Shown here piece by piece: positions 26,577 through 37,283 of a stretch of 64,000 bases of DNA; positions within the stretch are counted from its first letter, which is position 1, and each line of letters opens with the position of its first letter. Both the position numbers and the translations under genes were made by a program. Origin of the DNA: Dasypus novemcinctus. Lineage: Eukaryota; Chordata; Mammalia; Cingulata; Dasypodidae. The stretch is from NCBI RefSeq assembly GCF_030445035.2, contig NC_080682.1, forward strand, positions 31,354,770 through 31,418,769, given 5' to 3'. The notes beneath the pieces were generated by a model, which made no database searches, was not told the DNA's origin, and saw only the letters and a program-made list of their open reading frames with translations.

Positions 26577-27199
26577 TGTTACTGGATTTTATCTAGGTTC
26601 TTGACTATGCTGCAGAAATGAACTTATAAAGTACACTGGGTAAGGTAGACTAGTAATTTATTCAGGTAGGGAGGGAAGAGAAAAGGGAGAAAACAACAGA
26701 GTAGGGGTCCCAGGTAGAGAGGAAGGGGCTGAAAAGATAAAGAGGGCTGATTTACAGGCTACAATTTTCTATTATAGGTTATAAATGTCAAGATTTATTG
26801 CATGGCCATGTAGTAGAGGAAAAATGTGAAAGCAGTGCACAGAGGGCAGGAACAGTTTTAGAGGTAAGAGAGCAGAGCATGAGAGTGTGCTTAGCTCTGT
26901 GCCTGCCTTTTTAAACTGTAAACTATTCCACCCCTTTGCTAATAATGGCAGGGGAGGGATTCCAGCTGTATGTTGACTTGATTGATTATCCCACCCATCA
27001 ATTCCCCATTAGGGCCCAATGATAAAGTCCTTGGGGAATACTGGGACTTCTCCTGACTCCAAGAAGAATTCTTTGTGCTGAATATCAGAATCTTGTGGAT
27101 GGAGGTCTTCTAGTAGCCATCTACTTATTGATGTCCATGTGGACTCTCTGCCAGGTTCCAGATCCATCTATTTATTCCCTATCTTACTAACCTGCTTCA
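26577..27199 (-). mobile_element. 5' LTR of the old provirus (ERV-2)
   Basis: 623 bp, bounded by 'tgttactgg' and 'cctgcttca' on the plus strand. On the minus strand there is a TATA-like TTTAAAA near 26907-26913 and an AATAAA near 26796-26801, in promoter-then-poly(A) order. It differs from the other LTR at many sites and by small indels, so the insertion is old. Confidence 0.85.
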
Positions 27200-27760
27200 G
27201 AAGAGGGTTGAGACCCAGCCCCCTTGGTGAGGGGGAGTCACAGAGAAAATGACAAGTAAGAGGAGTTAGTGGAAGTTTTGATGTTGAACGTAAATACACA
27301 GAGAATCAGATATGTGAAGAAAGAGAGAAGGCTCCATTAGACATAGCAGAGGGCCTGGGAAGATAGGCATGCCTTTCAACTGTTGGTTTATAGCTGGCCT
27401 TTTGGAGAAAACAGAGCAGCTGAGCCCAGTGAGAAATGAGCCCCAGCACAGTAAAGAGACTTAACTCAGCCTGCAGCTAATATTGGAAGAAGCTGGAACC
27501 ATGGATCCTTAAGATGAAGAGGAAGCCTGAACTCTTGTAGATGTTGGCAGCCATCTTGCTCCAACATGTGGCAAGAGACTTTGGTTCACATGCATGAGTC
27601 CATGATATAGGACCTTAAAATGCCTTTTGTGGGACATGATTCAATCCCCAAAACTGCCTATCTGCCAATACCCAGGAAAATTGAGATCTGCTTTCATAAA
27701 TTTTTTATTTTCAGTAACTAGAATTTTGGTAAATGAAATTATATATTTTGAAATACTAAA
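27200..27760. other. Unclassified DNA next to the old provirus
   Basis: Richer in G and A than its surroundings ('cagcccccttggtgaggggg' near 27217). No gene or family recognised. It could be another decayed LTR. Confidence 0.3.
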
Positions 27761-28249
27761 TTGTGAGGATGTTAGAAAGAAATCTTATTCTGGAAGAAAA
27801 TAAGGCTCACCCAATTGTGGAGAAGAAAATAATTTATTCTCAATCTTGCAAGAAGGGGCGCACAGCCAGAAAACATGGCTGGCGCCCCGAAGAAAGAAAA
27901 ATGACACAATTTATACCCCTAAGCCTAGCACCCAAGCCCTTCCTCTGTTTCTCCATAGATTGGATACTTCATAAGTTACAACCTATCTGAGAGGATCTAG
28001 CTTTCCTGTGCAAAAGCTTGTGATTAACTGCTTCCCTCATCACATTCCAACCATTTTTGTTTTTACCTGCTCCCCTTTGCCAAATAAGGAATGGAATGTA
28101 GTGCTGAATTGGTATTGGCTTAACTCTTTCTTGGGCATCCTCCTTTATTATTATTATTTTTTACTGCCTATAGGACTGGCTTAAGCTGCTTTCCTTTGTT
28201 GCTGTTTAACCCGGAGTGGGAGACTGAGGCAGTAGGCTGCCAGGTTACA
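27761..28249 (-). mobile_element. Solo LTR, minus strand
   Basis: On the minus strand it begins TGTAACCTGGC (28249) and shows TATAAA at 27910-27915, then AATAAA at 27833-27838. It ends near 'tgaggatgttag' on the plus strand. No internal retroviral sequence is attached. The left edge is approximate. Confidence 0.6.
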
Positions 28250-28309
28250 TTAATCATTTATGTGAAAACTAAACTAATCTTTGTTTCTTACAGAGGATTT
28301 GCATTTTTT

Positions 28310-29290
28310 TCACACAAATTACATATTCTGAGGTTCATCCAAATCATGTATATATCAATAATTATTTTCTTTTTATTGCTAAAGAAATTTCAATGTTGGA
28401 AAATTCCACAATGTTTCTATTCAATTACTAACAATGGATATTTTGCCGTGTCTAATTTTTAGCTATTACTGATAAAGCTGCTTTAATCATTCATGTGCAA
28501 ATCTTTACATGGGGAAATGCTTTCATTATGTTGAGTAAATACATGACTGTGGAATAGCTACTCATATGGGAAAGTGTGTATTTAATATTTTTAAGAAATT
28601 TCCAAAATCTTTTCAGTAATGGTTGTACATTTGCATCTCCTCTAGAAATGTGTGATTCCTATTGTGCCGCATGCTTGCCAACAATTTATGTAGTCAGTCT
28701 GTAATTTTAGCCATTCAAGTGAGTATGGGGCAGTACAATTGTGGTTTTATTTTGTGCTAACCTAATGATTAATGATGTCTAGCATCTTTTAATGTACTTA
28801 TTTTCAAATAATGTACTTATTTTAATGTACTTATTTTAATGTACTCATTTATATATTATTTGATGAAGTATTTTTTTTCAAAATATTTGTTCACTTTTTA
28901 TTGGGTTGTTCATTTCTTTCTATGGAATTTTTCTTATTATATGTTTCCAAGAGTGGTTCCTTAATAACTACATGAAGGTCACATATTTTCTCCCTAAGTG
29001 TAACTTGTTTATTCATTCTTTTAGCCACCTAATTTTTACAGCACAAGTTTTAATTTTGATGAAGTCCCATCCATCATTTATGTTGTTGTTTAAGGATCAC
29101 ATTTTCATAACATATGTAAAAAATGGAGATTGTTACATTGAGATTTCCCCCTGTGATTTATTCTATATATTTCATTTTTTAAATATTTAGTTTAGATGTC
29201 TATGATCCACTTTGAATTTTTGTATAAAGTATGACATATAGATTGATGTTTGTGTTCTGTGAATAAGGTGTGTTTGATATGAGTTCTCAT
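28310..29290 (-). mobile_element. Old L1 3' end, antisense
   Basis: Complement of an L1 3' portion: 'gataaagctgctttaatcat', 'cattcaagtgagtatgggg', 'atgattaatgatgtctagca', 'agttttaattttgatgaagt' and 'atgatccactttgaattttt' follow in the order known from old L1s. A small tandem run of a 14-mer 'aatgtacttatttt' is embedded at about 28790-28850. Confidence 0.7.
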
Positions 29291-29329
29291 AAGCTTGGCT
29301 AAGGTAGTCATCTAATAAACTTCTGTATT

Positions 29330-29530
29330 TCTAGAATTTCTTAAATTTCATATTTATGACCAAAATATTTCTTAAATAGCTTACACTTGCACTAATATGC
29401 TGAGCAAATAGATTGATCAAATTCATCATACATTATTTGACTTGTTTTTGCAAACATTAGGCATTTTATTATGGGCTGAAAAATGAATGCTAGAAAGAAC
29501 TACTAGCAAAAAGAGAACCTTAGTTTTGTT
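29330..29530. repeat. Edge of duplication block A (pairs with 61120-61340)
   Basis: Shares 'tcatcatacatt', 'atttgact/atttgaca', 'aaatgctggaaaggactact' against 'gaatgctagaaagaactact', and 'agcaa' with 61120-61340. This is the left edge of a duplication that continues through Tigger1 and the olfactory receptor gene. Confidence 0.6.
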
Positions 29531-30576
29531 GCTAAGCATTGTCCTTTAGCTTCTCTCTTTGTCCAAATTCCTTTTCTTCTAATGATGATGGGGTGGGTCT
29601 TTTCCCAACCCCTCTTCAAGATTTCAAAAGACACTCACACCATATACATAAATTCTTATCATAAATACAGTCAAATACACATACACAAACACAAACTCAA
29701 ACATGTGTGCACAACACCCTCTTACTTTACTAAAACAATGAAATAATCCTTGGAAAAAATGTTATATTGAAACAAGTCAAAGAGAACTATTAATGAGGCA
29801 CAGTTCAATGTTGTTTGTTGGAAGAAACAGAATGATTTTCCTTATATTCCAAAAAAATTCCATTTCTCCAAGAGATAAAAAAGTTATTTGATTGGCCCAA
29901 AGATTTGAAACAACAACAAAAAATATGTTCCTGGAACCAAGGATAAACATTACTGCCTCTATGCTATTTCTATCTATTGCCCTGGCCTTAGGATGGGAAT
30001 AACTCAAGCTCTGTGACAATATTGTAATTATCTGTTTGAGAAAAGGAAAATACCTTAACAGGGAAAAGTTTCTAGAGAAATGGGCAACAAAAAACAGAGT
30101 TGAGAATGGGTTATGTGATTTATAAGATGTGAGGTAAATGCTTATTAGAAGATTAATAATACCTTGTTGCAGAAAATTAATGACTTAAGGGTATTAATAG
30201 GGGTTTGATAACCTGCTGGAATTCATTTCTCTCTTAGAGGCACTTGGGGATATTTGTTAAAGTTTCTTTCAGATGTCACTTATCTTGTTATTCATACATG
30301 ATTGTGAATGACCTAAGGGGATGTTCTACATATGTGAGAAGGTTGTATGCAGTCAAATAAAAAGAGGATATAGTAGTTTAGTTAATACAGTAAGAATTTA
30401 TTTAGCTTTTAAATTGTCCTAGGCAAATTTCTAGAAAAAAGGGATATGTAAAATAAAATAAAATAAAATGAAGACATAGCAGATTATTTTCTGGCTCAGT
30501 CAAATAAGAAAAACACACCTCATAAAAAAATGCCTGTTGCATAAAATAGAGTAAGATTATATTTGATTAGCAATAT
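29531..30576. other. Intergenic DNA, nothing recognised
   Basis: No gene seen. A short (AAAAT)n run lies near 30450-30470. Confidence 0.4.
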
Positions 30577-31134
30577 TGTTAGAGGCTTGCAATAATTAAC
30601 AAGATATAGCTCAGTTTTCCCTGATATGCACTGGGAAAAGGTTAAACCCATCCCCCATAAGCCTACATGTCCAAGGGCATGGCACTTCCTCACAGGTTAA
30701 ACAAAGAAACCACATAAAGACATGAGTAAAGGGAAATGGAAACCTTCCCTACCTACATATCAGAGCGAGATAAAATTCCTACAGAACAAAGAAACATCTG
30801 CTCCTGGAGCATTCCAAGAAACCATAACTTCCTAACCTACGATCTTCTAATCACTATCACGAAAAGTTCTACCTCTAAGTGCTTTCCATTGGTCCCTGCA
30901 CTTCACTCGGACCCTCAACCTCCTCCCACCAACTATCCTTTCTCCGCCTAGGAAAGTTCTGTATAAATTCAAGTCCCCGCCTTCCAGGAGTGGGCTGAAG
31001 TCTCTCTTCAGACCCCCACCATGTTGGTGGGTGCACTGAAGTCTGTTCTTCAGACCCTGTCTATTGGGAGAGCTTCTCAATAAATCTTTCTTTGTCTATA
31101 GTCAATCAGTCTCCATGTTCCAGTAAGCACCACA
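30577..31134 (+). mobile_element. Solo LTR, plus strand, gamma-type
   Basis: A promoter-like layout: TATAAAT at 30962-30967, paired 'ctgaagtct...cttcagaccc' motifs at 30997-31057, AATAAA at 31079-31084, and an end near 'cagtaagcaccaca'. The composition is less AT-rich than its surroundings. The start (TGTTAGAGGC) is a guess, and no target duplication is legible. It lies inside duplication block A but has no partner in block B. Confidence 0.6.
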
Positions 31135-32036
31135 TTTTCTCAAATATAAACACAAGGAAGAAAAGAAGTATAGTCATACTTGGTTTTATTGAGCTTAAAT
31201 TTACTGTTTTATTGATATTGTGATATTTATAAATTGAAGGTTTGTGACAATCCTCATCGAGCAAGTGTATCAGTGAAATTTTTCCAATGGACTGCACCTT
31301 GTTCATGCCTCTGTGCTACATTTCGCTAACCCTTGAAACATTTCAAATTTTCATTTTTATTATATCTGTTATACTGATCTATGACCAGTGATCTTTGGTA
31401 TTATTATTGTAATTGCTTTGGAGCACCACAAACTGGGGCCATACAAGATGGCATATTTATTTAATTATAGTTGTATGTGTGCTGACTGTTCTACCAACTG
31501 CCAATCCCATCTCCAAACCTCTTGTCTCTGTACCCTGAGATACAATAATATTGAAATTAGACCAATTAAAAATCCTAAAATGGCCTCTAAATGATCAAAT
31601 GAAAGGGAAAGTTGCATGTTTCTCAATTTAAATCTACACCTAGAAATGATTAAGTTTAGTGAAGAAGGCAAGTCAATGGCAAGATAGGCTGAAAGCTGGG
31701 CCTCTTGTGACAAATAGCCAATTTGTGGAATGCAAAGGACATGGACTTGAAGGAAAGTAGGAGTTCTACTCTAATGAACACAGGAAAGATAAGAAAACCA
31801 CACAGCCTTAATCTGATTTGGAGAAAGTTTTCATGGTCTGGATAGAAAGTCAAAGCAGCTACATTTATTTAAGCCAAAGCCTAAAATAGATCAAGGGCCT
31901 AATTCTCTTTGTAAAGGCTAAAAGTGGTAAGGAAGTTTCAGAAAAAAAAGTTTGAAGCCAGCAGATGTTGATTCATGAGGTTAATGAAAGAATTCATCTC
32001 TATAACATAAAAGTCCTAGGTGAAATTGTAAGTGCT

Positions 32037-32850
32037 GGGAAGTGGATGTGGATCAACTAATAGAGCATCCATCTACCATATGGAGGGGCCAGGGTTCTTT
32101 CCCCAGGGCCTCCTGGACCATGTGGTAAACCGACCCATGTACAGTGCTAGTGTGTGCAAGGAGTGCCATGCCACACAGGGGTACCCCTGCATAAAGGTGC
32201 CCCATGAGCAAGTGCTGCAGCAAAGTAAGGAGTTCTGAACTGCAGAAAAACCCCAAACCAGCTCTCAGGAGAAGTGGAGTAACAGATTTATTATGTGTGG
32301 GCACAGAGAAGAGTCAGTCTCCAAATTCTGAGCCCCATTTTTCAGTTTTCATTGGTTTATATAGGCATTTATATGGGATTAGCATGAAATTTGCTAATGC
32401 ATTGCTAGGAGAAATTTTGCAAGCAGGGTTATGGAAACAGAATGCAAGTGCAAGGTTATGGGCTGCTTTACAGAAGTGGGGGGCTGGAGTTATTCATTTG
32501 ATATTCTCCTGCAAGGTCATGCCCTCACAGGCCGATCCACAGAAGCGGGGTCCAGAGTGACTTGTTAGATATTTTTGCAGGGTTTGCTTTTTATTTCTCA
32601 ACACAAGGAGTGCACCCCACAAGGAAAGCCACCCTACATGGAAAAAGCACAGGCTGCCCAGGAGTGGCACCACACACAGTGAGAGCTGACACAGAAAGAT
32701 GTTGCAACAAAAAAGAGACACAGTTTCCCAGTGCTGCCAGATAATGCAAGTGGGCACAGAAGAACACACAGTGAATGGACACAGAGAGCAGACAATGGTG
32801 GGGGCAGGGGAGGAGAGAGAAATAAATAAAAAATAAATCTTCAAAAAAAC
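32037..32850 (+). mobile_element. DAS-III-like SINE inside Tigger1, itself split by an LTR
   Basis: The head at 32037-32226 has a tRNA-like promoter ('aagtggatgtggatcaacta', 'ccagggttctttcccc'). The tail at 32605-32850 has the DAS body ('gaatggacacagagagcaga') and ends 'aaataaataaaaaataaatc'. Flanking 'aagtgctg' and 'aaatgctg' look like the target duplication in Tigger1. An LTR occupies 32234-32604 in the middle. Confidence 0.8.
32234..32604 (-). mobile_element. Solo LTR inside the SINE
   Basis: About 371 bp, flanked by an exact 7-bp repeat 'aaggagt' (32227-32233 and 32605-32611). On the minus strand TATATAAACC (about 32355) is followed by AATAAA (about 32290). The termini are not a clean TG...CA, so the true LTR edges may be shifted by a few bases. 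Confidence 0.6.
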
Positions 32851-33055
32851 TCATAAATGCTGATACAAAAGTTGCACCAAGTTAATCAGCAGATAAGATA
32901 ATAGATGAAAGTGGCTATATTAAAACACAGATTTTTAATGTTGACAAAACAGCCTTATGTTAGTAGAAGTTGCCATTGAGGACTTTCATATCTAAGGTGA
33001 ATTCAGCTCATGATTTCAAAGCTTCAAAGACAAGGTTCTACTATCTTACACAGTC

Positions 33056-33740
33056 CCAGGTTGCAGTTTTTAGATTTTCTTCTGGTAATATACATGACTG
33101 CAGACTTTCTCTTTCAACCACTGCTAGTTGCTAGTTACAAATACTACAATATGCTTTAACCATTTCTATTCATTTCCAAAGATTTTCAAACAACCTTTAC
33201 CAATTCTGTACAGATTAACACTCAGCTTTCCATTCTCTACCCTCCTTCTATTTTCTGTTGATCTATATTTTTAATTATTAACTCCCTGAGTTTATACAAT
33301 ATATTTAGTTCATAATAGCACACTCATATAATATTTGTCCTTTTGTGTCTAGCTTGCTTTATCTAACATGATGTCCTCCAGGTTCATACATGTATTCATA
33401 GGCATGACATCATTTGTTCTTACTGCTGCATAATATTCCATCATGTGTATACACCACAATTTGTTTACACATTTATCAGTTGATTGACACCTGGGTTGTT
33501 TCCAACTTTTTGCAATCATGAATAATGCTGCTATGAACATCAGTGTGCAGGTGTCTACTTGTGTCTTTGCTCTCAGTTCTTCTGGGTATATACCTAGTAA
33601 TAATATTACCAGGTCACATTGCAAGTCTATATTCTATTTCCTTATGAACTGCCAAACAGTCCTCCACAGTGGCTGTGCCATTCTACATTCCCACCAACAG
33701 TGAGTAAGCATTGCTATCTCTCCACATTCTCTCCAACATT
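33056..33740 (-). mobile_element. L1 ORF2 C-terminus and 3' UTR, minus strand
   Basis: The minus strand carries the end of L1 ORF2 at 33349-33624, with the readable blocks MIAKSWKQPRCQSTDK and IHMMEYYAAVRTND, closing with LEDIMLDKAS. The 3' UTR continues to about 33056. It lies within the Tigger1 gap. Confidence 0.8.
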
Positions 33741-34030
33741 TACAGAATATGGGGACATTGCATAAAGATTGTTTTTACAAAATGTAAATACAAATATACT
33801 AGAAAGAAGGAAAAAGAATACAGCTGTATATGGCAGGAGAGGGATAGAGAGATTGAGTGATGAGTTTTGTTTTTTTGTTTTCTGTTTATTATTGGAATAA
33901 TGAAAATTCTCTGGGAATGTTCGGAATGAACAAATATGTGATTACCCCGAATACCACTGATTGTTGATTGTGCTCTGTGAATTTATACTTTATTAAACGT
34001 AACAACAAAATTGATTTGTTAAAAAAATAC
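33741..34030 (+). mobile_element. L1 3' UTR-like tail, plus strand
   Basis: Sense 3' UTR features ('ggaataatgaaaattctctg', 'ccactgattgttgattgtgc', 'actttattaaacgtaac'). It lies back-to-back with the minus-strand L1 end. Confidence 0.45.
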
Positions 34031-34636
34031 TATGTACTTTTCATATATCTATCTATCCTGATTTGAAGAATATAAGAAATAAAAACTTAAGTTCATCTTT
34101 TAAATTGTTATTCTCACCCAAAAATACCAGGTAAACTTTTGCTAAACAGCTTTGTTTCATTGATTTGCTTAATTTTGTTAAATAATTTCTTCTTTCCCAT
34201 TCAATTCCCTTATCATATCCCCTTTGTCCCCATAACTCTCAATTTACTTAGTCCACTTCTTAGACTTTTGTAATCCATTTGTTTGAACTAGACTTCATTT
34301 CTCACTCCTTATTTTTACCTGAAGCCTCCCAGGCCAAAAGACAGATCCTTTCTATGAACTCTGTCTTCCCTGACTTTTTGCAATTCACCACTTCCTGGTT
34401 GTTAGTTTACTTTTTTCATAGTTTAGTATTTTCTCTTTCTAATTAGACCATAAGCCCTTCATACCACCTGTAAGCACAACGCTGTGTTTCTGAGAGTTAC
34501 CTAGAGAAATTAATATCAGTGGGGTAAGGATTGGAAGTAGTTCATCCTAAGCTTTCTCAAGGCACCCACATTGACCAGTCAAATCAGGCACTGAATTCTA
34601 GAGTTTCAAAATGCATGGAAAGTCTTGTTATTTCTG
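34031..34636. other. Intergenic DNA before the young provirus
   Basis: No gene or clear repeat recognised. Confidence 0.4.
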
Positions 34637-34642
34637 TCCACT
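34637..34642. repeat. Target site duplication, left copy (TCCACT)
   Basis: TCCACT directly abuts the LTR and is repeated exactly at 43650-43655. It is the 6-bp duplication left by integration of the young provirus. Confidence 0.95.
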
Positions 34643-35044
34643 TGTGGGCAGCTATTTTGAGTTAGCAACCCATGAGGACCGGGCGGGCTTCCATGGCTTG
34701 GCGGTGAGCCCCTAGGCCAGCGCGTAGGCCTAGGTTCTCCAGGTGTGGGGGACGCGCGGTAAAAACCACGGAGACAGCCTGTGAGAGTGAGCTAGTCTAC
34801 TTTATTGAGGAAATACACTCGATTATATAGGGTCGGGTTAAGGGAGGGGTAGGAGCTGGGGCGGGTTAACTACGGGGCGGTAGTGGATAGGCGGAGCTGT
34901 GCAGGCAGCTATGAGGTAAGCAGTGACTAAGGAAGGGGGCAGATTATGAGTTGGCTAAGTGGGTGGGACTGGCGGGAAGGATAGCAACGGCTGGAAAAGG
35001 GAGATAACAGGGGCTAGGAGGAGGGGTGAAGGAAGGCAGTAACA
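34643..35044 (-). mobile_element. 3' LTR of the young provirus
   Basis: 402 bp, TG...CA ends. On the minus strand TATATAA is at 34823-34829 and AATAAA at 34801-34806. It differs from the 5' LTR at five positions (34673, 34694, 34699, 34723, 34922), all in CpG context. The poly(A) signal falls about where transcription should start or just before, implying a short R region. Confidence 0.97.
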
Positions 35045-35393
35045 ATTGCTCCTTTTGTTTTATAAAAAAAGGGGGCGTGAGAGGGTAGAGGGATGGGCTG
35101 TGGAGGGTGAGAGAAAAAGGGGTAGAATTGACTGGCGATGGGCAAATGACATATCATTTGGCCAGAGTGTATACATAGCCCTTAGGGTCGGTGCGTGCCA
35201 GTGCTAGACGAAATATCTAACATGATGTTGCGCACGCTTTTTTGGGGTGGATAGCGCTGTGGCTGGTTTAACCATGAAGGATTCTCTGATGTATAGCAAT
35301 AAAGGGGGGCGGAGGGTGCACCCAAGCTCTTTACGCCCAGGGAAACAAACCCGTGCCGGCGGCTAAGGTCAGGGAGTTTCACAGCAAGCAGCT
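35045..35393 (-). other. Provirus 3' untranslated region and purine-rich tract
   Basis: The last bases before the LTR read AAAACAAAAGGAGCAAT on the minus strand (35045-35061), a modest polypurine tract. The other roughly 330 bases carry no gene. In type-D viruses an RNA export element lies at this position. I see no defined structure here. Confidence 0.6.
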
Positions 35394-37283
35394 TCACAGG
35401 CGGGAAGTACGGCGGGAAAGGGGGCGAGGACAAGGGCGGGATTGAGGAGCGAGATCAGAGGTAGCAAGACGGTGGTAATGGATTTGAACAAACGAGGAAA
35501 ATACACTGTCAGCGTGATCCTTGGCAAGACGGATGATTCGTCGAATGGCCCAAGGACCAATGGTGAGACCTAGGATGATGAGCAGAACTGGGGTTAGTAA
35601 CGGGAGGAGATAAGGGAGGAGGGGCTGCAGGAAGCCCCAGGAACCAGCACTTTGGGCTCGTTCAAGTCGGCGTTGGTTGAGACCTTTTTCAAGTTCTTTT
35701 AAGCTAGAGTCTACTAAACCGGTATAGTTGGCATAGATGCAGCATTCTTCTCCCAGAGCTGCACATAGGCCACCTTCTTTGAGGAGGAGGAGGTCAAGGC
35801 CTCGGCGGTTTTGCAGGACAACTTCCGAAAGGGAATTGAGGGAGTCTCTAAGATACTTGACTGCATCTCGGAGGTAGATTATATCAGAGTCTACTGCTTG
35901 TCTAAGGTTTTGGAGGGCGGAGGCTTGTGTGGCTAGGGCTGCAACACCAGTGGCGGCTCCAGCTGTAGCTAGGAGGGAAGTGACAGTGAGTACAGCAGTA
36001 ATAGGTTCGCATTTGTGGAGGTAAATAGCTTCTTGAGTGTGATCAAAGGCTTCAAAGAAGTGTAGAGGAGTGTGATAGATGACTCGAGGCGTGAGGAGGA
36101 TGAGAACACACGTTTCTTTGGTCTTGTTAAGTGTGGCAACAGATAAGCATGGGGTAAGTCCAGTGGAAGAGCAGAGCCATTGGGTGGTGTTTAGGGGAAC
36201 TAAGTATTTGGCAGAGATGTCTGGGGAGGTATAGTTGGTACAGACAGTAAGGCTAGGAGTGTGGGAAGAACGGGGGCGAATGCATAAACCTTTGGAAGAG
36301 ATGTGTGTAAAAGTGAGTGGGACATGAGTAGACTGATTCCAATTGCAGGAAGAGGGGGAATCGTCGGTGGAGGAAGTAAAGAGTGGTGAAGGGATAGCAA
36401 GTGGATCATAGAGGGGGAGGCTGGGGGAAAGACATAACCAGCAAGAGCGAGTGAGGTTGGGGTGGGAGGCATTGAGAGAGGAATAGGAGGCGTTTAGGAG
36501 TTTGAAGTAGGGACTAGAGGGGATGAGAGGATGTGGTTGAATACCTGGAGCGGGGGGGGAAGTGGGGTTTGTAGAAGGGACGACGGCGGCCGATGTGGAA
36601 GAGATTTTGAGGGGGGTAGATGAGGACGGAAGAAGGTGAACAGTGGGTGAGGGAGGAGGGTTAAGGAGGTGGTTGGGACCAATAGCAGAGGGTGGGGTGG
36701 AGACAACACGCTTTTGGATTTCAAACAAGGCGCCACGATCATAGTTGCTCATATACAACCGGAGTCCATAGGGGCGAGCGGCCAGCCATGTATCGTCGTT
36801 TGGGTTTTTTACTGTCAGCCAAATAAAGTCCCAACGGGAATTGTTGGCTACTTGGAGAGAGAGATACGGGTCTCTGTTGGGGGCGCCGGACCATCCATGG
36901 GCCATGGTCACACATCCCCAAGAGGGGCAGTAGAAGTGTGATGGGTCATGACAACCTCGAGCACTAGCAGGACAGATGTAAAAACCAGACACAGGGTTGA
37001 ATTGAGGGCCAAGGAGACGGTTGTTTCGAGAAAGCAGGCATGCTGTATCCCCGCCTCGACAGGATGAGGAGGAGTGGTGGCCTACCTTTGCTTTTCTGAT
37101 GTTGCTTACTTGGCATTCGGGACGGAAGGAAATTCCAGCAAGAGGGCAGACGTGTGTGAGAAAGGAGGGAGCGACACTAGTAACATTATAAGCGAGAATG
37201 CGCTTTTCCGGGAATGTCTGCAAGGTCCAGTTGAATGGCTGATGGGAGGAGGAGCTTTGGGCAGAGGAGGCTAGAGACAACAT
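35394..37283 (-). CDS. env: Env glycoprotein of the young provirus (gamma/type-D class)
   Basis: Surface and fusion glycoprotein that would mediate receptor binding and membrane fusion. 629 codons are open from the in-frame ATG at 37283. SU spans about residues 1-427, with several N-glycosylation sites, a proline-rich hinge at about 197-260 and a CWLC motif at 281-284. TM has a hydrophobic fusion peptide (about 428-452), a heptad region, an LQNRRGLDLL-type immunosuppressive segment (490-499) and CX6CC at 507-515. The membrane span is about 554-574, and the tail is about 55 residues. The CXXC/CX6CC pair marks a covalently linked SU-TM of the gamma/type-D class. The SU/TM junction reads LHKCEP, with no furin motif. 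The true start is probably upstream at 37532 or 37541, because hydrophobic signal sequence continues above this ATG, but an in-frame TGA at 37446-37448 interrupts that leader. Confidence 0.93.
   Translation of the reverse strand: MLSLASSAQSSSSHQPFNWTLQTFPEKRILAYNVTSVAPSFLTHVCPLAGISFRPECQVSNIRKAKVGHHSSSSCRGGDTACLLSRNNRLLGPQFNPVSGFYICPASARGCHDPSHFYCPSWGCVTMAHGWSGAPNRDPYLSLQVANNSRWDFIWLTVKNPNDDTWLAARPYGLRLYMSNYDRGALFEIQKRVVSTPPSAIGPNHLLNPPPSPTVHLLPSSSTPLKISSTSAAVVPSTNPTSPPAPGIQPHPLIPSSPYFKLLNASYSSLNASHPNLTRSCWLCLSPSLPLYDPLAIPSPLFTSSTDDSPSSCNWNQSTHVPLTFTHISSKGLCIRPRSSHTPSLTVCTNYTSPDISAKYLVPLNTTQWLCSSTGLTPCLSVATLNKTKETCVLILLTPRVIYHTPLHFFEAFDHTQEAIYLHKCEPITAVLTVTSLLATAGAATGVAALATQASALQNLRQAVDSDIIYLRDAVKYLRDSLNSLSEVVLQNRRGLDLLLLKEGGLCAALGEECCIYANYTGLVDSSLKELEKGLNQRRLERAQSAGSWGFLQPLLPYLLPLLTPVLLIILGLTIGPWAIRRIIRLAKDHADSVFSSFVQIHYHRLATSDLAPQSRPCPRPLSRRTSRL

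Larger units (their letters stand above)
31171..33050 (+). mobile_element. Tigger1 DNA transposon, 5' half (block A)
   Basis: Pogo/Tigger-type DNA transposon. The 5' terminal repeat is readable from 31171 ('tagtcatacttggttttatt'), followed by 'aaattgaaggtttgtgacaa', the transposase start region with 'ctagaaatgattaagtttag', and 'aaacagcctta' near 32946. A DAS SINE splits it at 32037-32850. The 3' half is found at 44561-45615, so the transposon is cut by about 11.5 kb of later insertions. The transposase frame is destroyed. Confidence 0.8.

Noticed and set aside
32032-32120. Possible tRNA gene
   Set aside because: A tRNA-like promoter is present, but the sequence continues into a DAS SINE body and A-rich tail and has no intact cloverleaf.
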